In this document: piece after piece, positions 48,904 to 61,344 of the stretch
How positions within the stretch are numbered: the first letter of the stretch is position 1
Layout: the number at the start of each line of letters is the position of its first letter
Assembly (NCBI GenBank): GCA_907163345.1
Contig: CAJQUN010000003.1
Span: 24,381,879-24,445,878, forward strand
Length of the DNA: 64,000 nucleotides
From: Haberlea rhodopensis
Lineage: Eukaryota > Streptophyta > Magnoliopsida > Lamiales > Gesneriaceae
Reading direction: 5' to 3'
Translations under genes and position numbers: made by a program
Notes under the pieces: model-generated
Database searches by the model: none
What the model was told of the DNA's origin: nothing
The model's input: only the letters and a program-made list of their open reading frames with translations

Positions 48904-51900
48904 ATGAGCTGCTCTACATATCTCCCACTCAAATTCGCCTTCCTTTTCTCCCTCTCCCTCGCGGGTGCCGACGACTCCTTCACCAAAACCCGTCTCAGTA
49001 TCGCTGATATCGATTCTCTCTCCCCGCCATCGAAGCCCAAAGCCAACGTGTCGGACTTGCTTTCTCTACTAGGGACTCCACAGCAGTGAGCAGTCCCATT
49101 CCGTCAACTCACAAGTTACCCAAGAAATTTGCTCTTGCTTCGAATTCCTTGTGTCGTTTCCTCCCTATAATCAAACCTTAGCAACTCGGCGATCTTTGAG
49201 TTCAAATATAAGTTTGTCATCGAATATGAGTGGAAAAGATATCGATTATCTGATTTTGTCACCTCCGGATCCAGTATTGGAGCTTTCTCGGCTTGCCGTT
49301 GACTCTGCGCAGACCCAGGGGCTATTTAACGAGCGCTTGATCCAACCATTCTTCCTGTCAGTGCTCCTTTTTTGCTCACGAAATTTACCGTGCGTAGGTT
49401 ACGATTTCAGCTGTCGAAAAGTGCATACATACATTTCATAAGCGCCATTTCTGATGTTTATCTTTTGATAGCCTAATACTTTCCTGGGCTATGTAGCAAT
49501 GACGCTGCTGTGAATTTTTTCAAACCGTGCAATCTAATATCGGATATGTTATTTTCTTTTCCTTTTTGTATAAGTGTGTATTTTATTATTTTCTGGTGAC
49601 TGTGGATTTGTATTATTCGCCCATTGATATATACACGTGAAATTTCTTTTTCCTCCTTTATCCACTTTTAAATTATGTATGATGACCGCAATTTGGGAGG
49701 TGCGTCATGTGCGTTGATAGTAGTTCACCACTCTTGAAATTCTGTTGCATTTGGAAAATATAACTAGTGAAGTTAATGGATAAAATTTTATGTTTTTAGG
49801 ATATTTGCGGGTGGCGGTACAATTTAAAAGGCACATTATTCGTTTATCTGTCTTGCTACTCGCAAAGTGAGAATATTGAGAGAAGATTGGAACAAATCCC
49901 ATAAAGGGATTATTGCTTGATTGATACAGGTTCCTGATGTTGAAGGATCGAATGATCGGTGTGAACTTACCAGAATTCCTTGTGGGAGGCACTTCATAAG
50001 TGACTAAATGAGGTATGCAATATGATGTTGATAGCTTTTGGTCATTCAAAATCTTTTTTTTTTCATTTTGCATTGTTAATGTTGTGTTGTTTTTGTAGGA
50101 GTTGAATTGTTACCTTGAATTTCTGTTCGATTATTGTTGAGCGGGGTCCCAACGTAGGGCTGAATGTTTCTTTGAGTCGCTATGACTTGTTCCATGGTCA
50201 CCTTTTCCTTGCCGCAGATTCTGGAAGGCTCGGTATGTTTTAAGTTCTTACATGACAGTATCTATATTCTGCAATTGTTAACTTGTGATCCTGATGGTTG
50301 AGTAAAAACTTCGGAATTTCAGTGGTGTCATTCTTGTTTGCTCAGGTTTGTATTACCTCTGTTTTCGAATAAATAGTTCCCATGGATGGGACCAAAGTCA
50401 TAATTGATTGTTGTTTGGGTTTTGGGACTACTTAAGAAGTCTCACAAAGGAATACTGGCATGAGGTTTATAGCTGCCCTTCTGAGAAAATGACGAGTGTT
50501 ACGTGGCTGAAATCAATGCTAGAGGACTGTAATATACAATTTAAGTGATGATGGCATGTTTACAAAAAGATGCATGCATATTGTTTAATTTGTCGCTTAT
50601 TCACTGTCCTAAACGCAAACATTTACAGGTTTCACGCGAAAGAGTATCCTGCTTATGAAAAAGAAGTTTTTCCATTCAATATGGGTTATTGCCAAGTTGG
50701 AAAATTGGGGTGACGGTAAAGTTCTTGAATATTCATCAATAACTCCTCAAATTGTGTGGAATTTGGGGAAGAATATTGATTTTTTTTGTCTTTGTTAACT
50801 GTTATGGTGATTATTACAGGGTCTCATGTTGCTTATGATGATTCAATGAATTTGAGAAATTTATCGTGGCTTGCTCCGTTGCCAAGTAAGTCCACAAAAG
50901 CATGGTTGGCACCAGGTATCACTCCTTGTTATCTTATTAGCAAAAATCCTTTAACCAACAGATGCTTTTTTTTAACCAAGTATTAGCAATGACTTGAGAA
51001 TTATTGTTGAAAATGATGTTTTTGTACTGTAAACATGCAACGAGTCTTCTACATAATTTCATGCCCCTGCAAAACGTTATTGGTGAGGAACTTGATCAAA
51101 TTATGGAACCCGTCCGTGTATGTCCACATGATTTTTGTTTCGGAAAGTGATATGAAATATACAAAAAGAGAACTGCTATTAGCTAATTTCAACTGAAGAA
51201 TTGTTTGTAAATTTACGGCATCAAGGAGAAGAGAAACTACAGTCAATTTTTTAATGCAAGTACTTCGAAAATGACCTTGTCATTTTTTACTGTCATTTTT
51301 TTAAGACAGGATAGTAAAATGCCTAGAGTCTCCTGGATAGAGAAGCCTCTAAAAAAACATCATGTTTTTTGAAGGAACGCTTTTTAAAAACCGGATATGT
51401 TTGGATGGATAGGTTATTTATTCTACGTAAGTGTTTTAAAAGCCAAAAACCAGAAAATTTGGCTTCTAGAGTTCCAACTTCAATTTCTTTTGATTTATTT
51501 TAAAACTCTTTACACTTTTGTATCCAAATTGAATGTCTTTGTTTTAAACATACGAACACTTAAAATTCTTTAATTCAAACTGATCCTAAATGGGATGCTA
51601 TTTTTAAGGTTGGGTGTCTGAATTCTCTTGCAAAAGGGAATTGTTCAGTGTCTTGCAAGTAAAATTATTTTTTCACATATTCTGATTAACAGGAGTCCTA
51701 GTCATCTTGGATGTGCACATCCCGAAGGAATCATATACCAAGACCTCGTACCTGACTACGTTCAAGTTGCAAGGACACTCTACGAAGGTTTTAGCTTTTA
51801 TTCAATGATTCTGTGAAATATTGAAAAGCACGTCTCTGCCTCATCATCCCTTGAAATTAATTAAAGAAATATATGTTTTATATTTTGTGCCAGATGATTT

Positions 51901-51976
51901 TGGGAAAGTTGTGGTTGATGTTAACTACCTCAACGGTGGAACTCACGTTCCTAAATTTCAAATCTTCTTATGCTGA
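48904..51976 (+). pseudogene. Decayed multi-exon plant gene of unknown function
   Basis: Exon-like blocks at 48904-49356, 49929-50015, 50099-50220, 50630-50695, 50820-50924, 51692-51787 and 51893-51976 are bounded by good splice sites and read as one protein family: TKTRLSIADIDSLSPPSKPK, VTQEICSCFEFLVSFPPYNQ, VPDVEGSNDRCELTRIPCGR, GLNVSLSRYDLFHGHLFLAA, VAYDDSMNLRNLSWLAPLPS, IIYQDLVPDYVQVARTLYE, VVVDVNYLNGG and the end KFQIFLC. This resembles a conserved single-copy plant protein of unknown function, from memory. The frame is broken in at least five places: about 49085 (TGA 49087-49089), about 49330, TAA at 50005-50007, about 50130 (TGA 50138-50140) and about 51715-51725. The first block begins with a possible signal peptide. 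A hAT element ends 85 bp upstream of the ATG. Sequencing error cannot explain so many breaks. Confidence 0.72.
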
Positions 51977-53691
51977 TTCCTCCTGCTGGTAAGCCAGACT
52001 TTTTTCGCCATTTCAGATTTCTTAGAAATGCAACATCTCTGAGCTCCCAACATAATAATGGTCTCTTCTTAATTTCTATAACCGAATCTTGAAGGCCGCC
52101 TGTTGTGTCAGTATGAAGAGTAAGCAAATGAGATAGAGATGCACTACATATGACACAGTATTCATACACTTGAGGAACATTGCATCAGAAATGTCATCAA
52201 AGGTGTTCTATACGCTAAATGCAGTTAGTTATATCTTAGTACTAGGTAATTAATTTTGTTGTAGAGTCAAGTGAAAAGAGACGTGTTATTAATTTTTGAA
52301 AGGGACTTGCACAGTTTAGTTTAAAATTTTAATGAATTGAAGCCCTTCGACATAGAATTTTTAGGGAGCCTAATTAAATGCCTTTTTTCAATTATCTTAA
52401 AATATTATGCCATAAGCCCAAGAGAATAGATCAACCCAAAAGACCAGCCTTCTAAATGGTAGATCTCCACAGCCTATTATACATTTCATTTTTATTATGG
52501 AGCCAGTATGGGACATGTGACATTGTTACCCCTTGATACCTGCGGTGGTCACTCTGGACGATTTCGATGCATGCATCTTAGTCTAGATTTTAATGTGAAC
52601 ATTGTACACATTATGGATACCAATCCAATTGTAGTCTTAATTTCCCGTATCATTCATCTCGCCTTGTTACCTTTTAACAAGGGCATCAATATTAGGCTGT
52701 AAATCCAACAGAAGTGCTCAATCCTAAAAGACTGGTCTTCTGAGCATGATAGTCCTTCAAACTAATTAGTCACTCAATATTTTATTATGGAGCTGATGCG
52801 GGACATGTAACATAAAATAAATTGAAATATATTTGTTGGGTTGATGATTTTTTGTGAGATTGTTGCAAGTTCTTGGCATGCCAAATCCTTTAACTGTGAA
52901 CTTTTATTTCAAGAAGAGACTGAAGAGATTTCAGTAAAGCAAAGCAGGAATTCAAGCTGAACGAATGAGTTTGGAGGCTTGTCAAGTAAAATATTTTTAT
53001 TTTATTGTCCAAGTCTAGGAATTCACTTAATTCTGACTATTTCATCAATATTTAATACTTTTATTTATCACATGAAACAGAGATATTAAATGAAGCACAT
53101 GAACTCACTTGGTTTTATAAGCGTGACGGTGTTCTTATTTTTTTCAATCTTGCATTTTTTTCGAAAGTGATATTCATGTATATGATACGCATCGAAATCA
53201 ATACAGATGTGGATACTTATATAGGTTGGAGAAGCGAGCCGCTTGCTGCTCACAAGTATTTGTTTGAGACATTGAGCCGATTTTCAGTAGTTTTTACTCT
53301 TAATTCTTTCACGTGGTTCGTGTATTGAAAGTGAGCTGATTTTTGAAGGATCTTATTAGTAATTATAATGCCCAACATCAGATTCTCGAGCTCATTGACT
53401 CATGGAGGAGTGACCGAGTTGAGTGCTTTTGAGTAGAATGGACGACTGTTGGATTTAATCGAATTCAAATACTCTTTTTTACTTTTTGTATTTTTTTCAC
53501 ATTTTTATTATATGTTTTGACAATTTTCCAATTTTATAGAAGTCCTATTTTTGGCACGTTTGTGTCAAATCTCAGCCTGGAGCCTGATTGATGCTAAAAA
53601 AAGTTTTGAGTTTCAAATTCAGTTCCACAATATATTTTTTCAGAATAGTTCTTCGATGGGACGATACTTATCACGCAGATCAAATCATGTT
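51977..53691. other. Spacer with old repeat traces
   Basis: No gene. Two diverged copies of a segment ('aaaaga-c-g-cttct-a', 'atttttattatggagc-a-' then 'gggacatgt-acat') lie at about 52435-52530 and 52720-52815; they look like remnants of one repeat family, but no ends can be assigned. Confidence 0.4.
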
Positions 53692-53871
53692 GAATCATTT
53701 AGAGATGTCAATATGTGTTACTAACTCAACCCACACATAAAAAATGGTGGATTTGGTTAATGTTCTAGTAACTCATCTGGAGATGAGTCGAAATAAGTTA
53801 GTTCGTTTGGGTTATGGGTTAAAGGTGGTTGGGGCAAGTTAGCCCGCCACTTATTTGGAGAAATTTAAAAA

Positions 53872-56800
53872 GAGAAAATTACAAGAAGGTACCACTTTCC
53901 AAAACATCTTTCAACTAAATCTTCAAAAAAAATCTTCTTTCAACTAAATTCATATCTAAGAAAACTTATTTCAAATAAGTCCAGTCTATCAAATCCTAAT
54001 CTAATTAGTCCATTAATCATGACTAAAATACCATTGCTCTACACCTTCATCACCAAACCATTGCCCACTTTCCACCATTCACGTTTTTTCTATATCTGTG
54101 AAATTTTTTGTTGTTCTTGTTGAAAATTTCCTCCAGCGATCATCGCTCCAAGCTTCTGCCATGAAATTGCAAACACCACACGTAATACACAATTAGAAGA
54201 ATCGGGATAAAAGTTCAAATTATGATAACTAGTTCCAAAAAAAAATTGATTTGCTTCTTCTTTATTACAGGAGATTTCTAAATAGAAAATCCATACAATT
54301 GAATGAAAAGTTCGAGCAAGCCACACTAAAAATTCACGTAGCAAGGACAATACAAGATCGCATAAAAAATTCTGAATTTATGTGTTAATGATAAATTCTT
54401 CACAATATATGTTTAATTTTTTATAGAAAAAATAAGTTTTTATTTGTTACGATGTCTTGTTTTTTAAGGAGGTAATAGTTTGGAAGAATTATGAAACGCG
54501 ATATCAGATGCTTGAATTTGCTTACAAGAGAACAACATTCCTCACAATATAGTTATCGTTGATTCTGGGAAGCGAATCGTCCTTTTTCCGTAGATAAAGA
54601 CTCATTTAATTCCACACCCTCATGAGTGGGGTGGAGCTTAGATTTCTCGAAAACTTACAAGTAAAGGGATTTAATAATCATTATTAATTTTTAGAAACTA
54701 ATCTCAGCTAAAAACAGAAAAATCTGCACATTATTCATTATTATCATCATTTTCACTTTCTTGTGTCTAGCGGTGCATGTAATTTACATGCACCGCTAGA
54801 CTCATGCGATGTATATCTCATGCGGTGCATGTAAATAACTTGATTCACCAACACTTTTTATCTACAAGACTGCAACAATCAATTCCTAATTCAATTTGTA
54901 AATGTATTTCATCATCATTATGAATTTTCATAAACTAATCTCAGTTAAAATAGAAAAATCTTCACATTATCATTATTATCATCATTTTTATTTTCTTGTG
55001 TCTAGTGGTTCATGTAATTTACATGCACCGCTAGACTCATGCGATGTATATCTAATGAGGTGCATGTAAAAAACTTGATTCTACCAACAATTTTTATCTA
55101 TAAGACTGCAATAATCAATTCCTAATTCCATTTGTAAATGGATTTCATCATCATTATGAATTTTCAGAAACTAACCTCAGTTAAAAATAGAAAAATCTTC
55201 ACATTATTCATTATTACCATCATTTTCAATTTCTTGTGTCTAGCGGTGCATGTAATTTGCATGCACCGCTAGACTCATGCGATGTATATCTCATGAGGTG
55301 CATGTAAATAACTTGATTCTACCAACAATTTCAACTACAAGACTACAACAATCAATTCCTAATTCCCTTTGTAAATGAAAAGTTTGAATTTGTTCATTTG
55401 GAATCTGGGTTCTTCTACTTCATTATTCTTTAATATGAATTTCTTTTCATCGTCATCATAAATTTTCAGAAACTAGTCTCAGTCAAAAATAGAAAAATCT
55501 TCACATTATTCATTATTATCTTCATTTTCACTTTCTTGTATCTAGCGGTGCATGTAATTTACATGCACCGCTAGACTAATGCGATGCAAATCTCATGTGG
55601 TGCATGTAAATAACTTGATTCCACCAATAGTTTATATCTACAAGACTGTAAAAAATAATTCCTAATTCCATTTGTAAATGGATTTCATCATCATTATGAA
55701 TTTTCAGAAACCAATCTCAGTCAAAAATAGAAAAATCTTCACATTATTCGTTATTATCATCATTTTCACTTTTTGTGTCTAGCGATGCATGTAATTTACA
55801 TGCACCGCTAGACTCATGCGATGTATATCTCATGCGGTGCATGTAAATAATTTGATTCACAAAGACTTTTTATCTACAAGATTGCAACAATCAATTTTTA
55901 ATTCCATTTATAAACTTATTTCATCATCATTATGAATTTTCAGAAACTAATCTCAGTTAAAATAGAAAAATCTTCACAATATTCATTATTATCATCATTT
56001 TCATTTTCTTGTGTCTAGCGGTGCATGTAATCTACATGCACCGCTAGACTCATGCGATGTATATCTCATGAGGTGCATGTAAATAACTTGATTCTACCAA
56101 CAATTTTTATCTACAATAATGCAACAATCAATTCCTAATTCCATTTGTAAATGGATTTCATCATCATTATGAATTTCCAGAAACTAATCTCAATTAAAAA
56201 TAGAAAAATCATCACATTATTCATTATTATCATCATTTTCAATTTCTTGTGTCTAGCGGTGCATGTAATTTATATGCACCGCTAGACTCATGCAATGCAT
56301 ATCTCATGAGGTGCATGTTAATAACTTGATTCTACCAACAATTTTTATCTACAAGACTGAAACAATCAATTCCTAATTCCCTTTGTAAATGAAAAGTTTG
56401 AATTTGTTCATTTGGAATCTAGGTTCTTCTACTTCATTTTTCTTTAATATGAATTTCTTTTCATCATCATCATGAATTTTCAGAAACTAATCTCACTCAA
56501 AAATAGAAAAATCTTCACATTACTCATTATTATCATCATTTTCACTTTTTGTGTCTAGCGGTGCATGTAATTTACATGCACCGCTAGACTCATGTGATGT
56601 ATATCTCATGCGGTGAATGTTAATAACTTGATTCACCAAGACTTTTTATCTACAAGACTGCAACAATCAATTTCTAATTCCATTTTTAAATGGATTTCAT
56701 CATCATTATGAATTTTCAGAAACTAATCTCAGTCAAAAATAGAAAAATCTTCACATTATTCATTATTATAATCATTTTCACTTTTTGTGTTTAGCGGTGC

Positions 56801-58902
56801 ATGTAATTTACATGCACCGCTAGACTCATGTGATGTATATCTCATGCGGTGCATGTAAATAACTTGATTCACCAAGACTTTTTATCTACAAGACTGCAAC
56901 AATCAATTTCTAATTCCATTTGTAAACTTATTTCATCATCATTATGAATTTTTAGAAACAAATCTCAGTTAAAATAGAAAAATCTTCAAATTATTCATTA
57001 TCATCATCATTTTCATTTTCTTGTGTCTAGCGGTGCATGTAAATAACTTGATTCTACCAACAATTTTTATCTACAACACTGCAACAATCAATTCCTATTT
57101 CCCTTTGTAAATGGATTTCATCATAATTGTGAATTTTCAGAAACTAATATCAGTCAAAAATAGAAAAATCTTCACATTATTCAATATTATCATCATTTTC
57201 ACTTTTGTGTCTAGCGGTGCATGTAATTTACATGCACCGCTAGACTCATGTGATGTATATCTCATGCGGTGCATGTTATTAACTTGATTCACCAAGACTT
57301 TTTATCTATAAGACTGCAACAATCAATTTCTAATTTAATCTTCAAATTATTCATTATCATCATCATTTTCATTTTTTGTGTCTACCGGTGCATGTAATTT
57401 ACATGCACCGCCAGACTCATGCGATGTATATCTAATGAGGTGCATGTAAATAACTTGATTCTACCAACAATTTTTATCTAAAATACTGCAACAATCAATT
57501 CCTATTTCCATTTGTAAATGGATTTCATCATCATTATGAATTTTCAGAAACTAATCTCAGTCAAAAATAGCAAAATCTTCACATTATTCATTTTATCATC
57601 ATTTACACACCGCTAGACTCATGCGATGTATATCTCATGCGGTGCATGTAAATAACTTGATTCACCAAGACTTTTTATCTACAAAACTACAACAATCAAA
57701 TTCTAATTCCATTTGTAAACTTATTTCATCATCATTATGAATTTTCAGAAACTAATCTCAGTTAAAATAGAAAATCTTCACATTATTCATTATTATCATC
57801 ATTTTCATTTTCTTGTGTCTAGCGGTGCATGTAATTTACATGCACCACTAGACTCATGCGATGCACATCTCATGAGGTGCATGTAAATAACTTGATTCTA
57901 CCAACATTTTTTATCTACAAGACTGCAAATTCCTAAGTCCATTTGTAAATGGATTTCATCACCATTATGAATTTTCAGAAACTAATCTCAGTTAAAAATA
58001 GAAAAATCTTCACATTATTCATTATTATCATCATTTTTACTTTTTTGTGTCTAGCGGTGCATGTAATTTACATGCACCGCTAGACTAATGCGATGCATAT
58101 CTCTTGTGGTGCATGTAAATAACTTGATTCTACCAACACTTTTTATCTACAATACTGCAACACTCAATTCCTAATTCTCATTTGTAAATGGATTTCATCA
58201 TCATTATGAATTTTCAGAAACTAATCTCAGTTAAAAATAGAAAATCTTCGCATTATTAATTATTATCATCATTTTCAATTTCTTGTGTCTAGCGGTGCAT
58301 GTAATTTACATGCACCGCTAGACTCATGAGATGCATATCTCATGTGGTGCATGTAAATTACATGAACCGATAGACTCAGGTTTGTCTTTTAACCAAAAAC
58401 TTTGATAGATACACCAATAGTTTATATTTTCTAAAACCATTGACATTTTCAGAAAGCTCATCCAATGAAATGTTTTATTTCATTTCAGTAAATATGCCAT
58501 TTGATGATAATGAGGAAATTCTTGTGAATGCCTCATCTTTACGTAATGTTTTATTTCATTTCAGAAAGCCCAACCAATTTTATTTTTTTACGTAATTTTT
58601 TGTACGGCTTCATCTTTTTGGAAATGCGAATACCTCTGCTTCTCACATTAATCAATGAAGAAAACGATTCGATGGAATGGGTGAGAAATTATAGGAATTT
58701 TTGAGTATTTTTCTGTGTAACATGGAGAAATTTCAGAGATAAAATGGAGAAGACAATTCATGTTGGAGACACAACGAGGAAGATGATAGTTTATGGATTT
58801 TTTCGTCATTTTGACCTAAAATGGACCTAGTTGAAAGCAAAATATTTTGGTGGACTGGAACGAAAAAACTTTCTCCTCTTGATACCGACCCGAAATTTTC
58901 CC
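53872..58902 (-). mobile_element. Non-autonomous Mutator-like element, copy 2
   Basis: Left end GAGAAAATTACAAGAAGGTA and the reverse complement of the right end GGGAAAATTTCGGGTCGGTA form an imperfect terminal inverted repeat of about 22 bp. Perfect 9-bp target duplications ATTTAAAAA flank it (53863-53871 and 58903-58911), the size expected for Mutator-like elements. Length 5,031 bp. Both termini and about 165 bp of subterminal sequence match copy 1 (1-3530), in inverted orientation. It has no transposase; most of its length is a tandem array (about 54705-58380). Insertion inside a hAT element independently fixes its ends. Confidence 0.9.
54705..58380. repeat. Tandem array of about 237-bp units with internal palindrome
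   Basis: About 16 units, marked by TGTCTAGCGGTGCATGTAAT at about 54764, 55001, 55237, 55538, 55777, 56013, 56249, 56552, 56790, 57025, 57209, 57380, (57600, partial), 57817, 58050 and 58287. In most units this begins a 37-nt palindrome with 18-nt arms (GTCTAGCGGTGCATGTAA) and a single central T. Each unit also holds 'atgcgatgtatatctcatg', 'gcatgtaaataacttgatt', 'atctacaagactgcaacaat' and 'gaattttcagaaactaatct'. Two units are about 302 bp because of an insert ending 'tcttctacttcatt', and they lie about 1,013 bp apart. Confidence 0.93.
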
Positions 58903-59227
58903 ATTTAAAAATCTCTTAGCATTTCGAGATCTAAACCTGTAAAAAGCTATATATTTATAATTTTGTATTATATTACTAATTATTATATTTTTAAACATAA
59001 TATTTCACACATAATATTTTTAAACATGATATTAATATATATATTATTTTATATCATATTTTTAAAGTTTTTCTTTTAAATTTTTGGTGGTTAACCCTCT
59101 TAACCCAATACGAAAAGGTTGGGTTAGTGTTTTCCCAACCCACCAAATTGGTGGGCCGATCAACCATTACCCATTTAATGGCAGGCTAAGGGAGGCCGGT
59201 GTTGATCGGTCCATTTTGATAGCTCTA

Positions 59228-61344
59228 TAATTATTATTAAAATATATTATAAATTATATTGAGATTAAAGATTTAATAATTATTATTGTATGCTGGAAAT
59301 TAATGTTTGCATATATATTATTGGAATTTATAGAGTATTGTCAACAAAAAAAAGGTATTTGAATTGTTTTTTTATCATAGGGGAGAGGATTTTGTAACTA
59401 AGAAGTCTCGTGTCACCTATAATTGTGGGAGGGTGACAATCCGGAGTTGTCAAAAGTATTTGAATTTAACTTGATGATTGCGTGAAAGATGTGCTAGCAC
59501 ACAGACCTGATACACTTGTTTTTTCCAAGGGGGAAACAACCGAAAACCTGCCCTATTTTTTCCATGGATAAAATGGGAGCGGCGAATACAAAAATAACGA
59601 GTGGGCCATAGGCAGCTTGACTATATTCTTATTGCATATAAGACCACATCAAAACAAACACGACCTTATTTACATTTAAAATAATAGTTATGCTTCTTAG
59701 TATAAATAATATTTTATTTTCTTTTATTTATATAACTAAAAAACACATTGAAATTGTGTACATATGTAAAAGAAGATGCTATAATTATTACTTGAACGAT
59801 GACATTTACGTACATAAGCAACAATTATTGGAGTGGAGAAATTATGGAAAGAAAAAGTAATCAAATTGATGGAACTTTAGAAAAATAATTCAACAAAGGC
59901 CGAGTCATAGAATCCAACAACTTTAAGGGCTCTATTTAGGCTCGTAATCGTCACCGCCCCTAGTGGTATATTGGCATAAACATCTCCCGACAGGAAAAAC
60001 GAACCATGTTGATACCAAACCCGTCGTTGCAATAATAAAAAAATAATACAGGCTCATAATTCATGGACATACTCCAAAGGTTATATCACGAATTTGATTC
60101 ACAAGCTCGAGCTTTATGTATAAGTTAACCATAATATGTCTATATAATAATATTACATATATAATGCTACAAATCTTAGCCTTCACTATTTTCTAATTAA
60201 AATGCAAAATTTATTTATTTTACGTACAGATTCACCGCTCGAGACGAGTCGGATGCTGGTTCTTCCAACCCTAACAAAACAATTATTGGGATACCTTCTT
60301 CGCAACTTACAAAACTTTGAAAAAACAACCCTCGAATGATTGCGACAAGATCTTGAAATATGTTATTTCGAAGACTTTTTTCGCAACAATCCAAACTTGA
60401 TTATGAAGGAAGGCATCTGCCTTTTAACTGTGGACAAAATAAAATAAAACTATCAAGTCTAAAAATATTTACAAAGTTCAGCACCTCGTTTAAAAAAAAT
60501 TTGAACAAATACATTATGGCCCAAAAAATTACTTGTGAATAATTAATTAAATGCCTAATCATTTATCTTAACGTCATATATTTCTAGATTTAAAAATTTT
60601 ATAAGCTAATTATAAGTGAATTAGTTAGAAATTTATTTAACTAATTGGATATATTCTCATTAAATATATGATTGTGAGTCCGTAATGTTTAATTCAAACT
60701 TTTTATTACGATCAAAGTCTCACGTACAATCATTATTTTTCCAACAAACTAATTAACGTAAAATTAATTATATATATATAACATTTGTGTATTAAGCCAA
60801 CATAAGATCTCAACTTTAATTTCTAAAAAAACCTAAGTCCTAAAATCAAATTAATTTAAGACAGCATAAGTAACCTTTTATTATAACTTAATTTTGGACA
60901 AGAAACAAGAAAAATCAATGCAATTCAATCAAACGAGGCCATATCCTCTATACCATACAGAAACAAAGTACAAGGGAACAGCACAATAAACAATTTTGTA
61001 GCCCTTTATTGGCTTTTTTGGCGATAAGATCGTTCGCCATTTTCCGTTGAATATATTATGATGAGAACCACATGTAATGATAAAACTGCTAAACAAGTTG
61101 ATGCAAACGGATCAAACAAATGAAGTTTTGAGTCTTCTAATGGTTGTAGGACCTTATTTAGTAATTTAGCTGCCCCGAAAAGTTTGTCTGAATCTTTTTC
61201 TCTGTGAACCTTCTTTATTCTCTTTTGTAAACTGAATGCTGCAAAAAGAACATGACAAGTGAGTATGTTAATTTTATATAATGAAATAAAATGAGAAAGG
61301 TTACTTACATGGTTGGCCGAGTAACTTTCCTGAGTTTTTTGTGA
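59228..61344. other. Spacer 3' of the extensin gene
   Basis: AT-rich, without transposon ends or credible frames. The last few hundred bases must include the 3' UTR of the minus-strand extensin gene. Confidence 0.5.

Larger units (their letters stand above)
53700..59227. mobile_element. Short non-autonomous hAT element split by MULE copy 2
   Basis: Left end TAGAGATGTCAATATG and the reverse complement of the right end TAGAGCTATCAAAATG form a 16-bp imperfect inverted repeat of the hAT TAGAG type. Flanking octamers GAATCATT (53692-53699) and TAATTATT (59228-59235) match at 6 of 8 positions. Outside the nested MULE the element is only about 490 bp (53700-53871 plus 58912-59227), with 'aacccaa' and 'gggttaa' words near both ends. 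Confidence 0.7.

Noticed and set aside
54705..58380. CRISPR-like array (regular repeats with palindromes)
   Set aside because: The period is about 237 bp, the linkers are also repeated rather than unique, and the context is a eukaryotic transposon.
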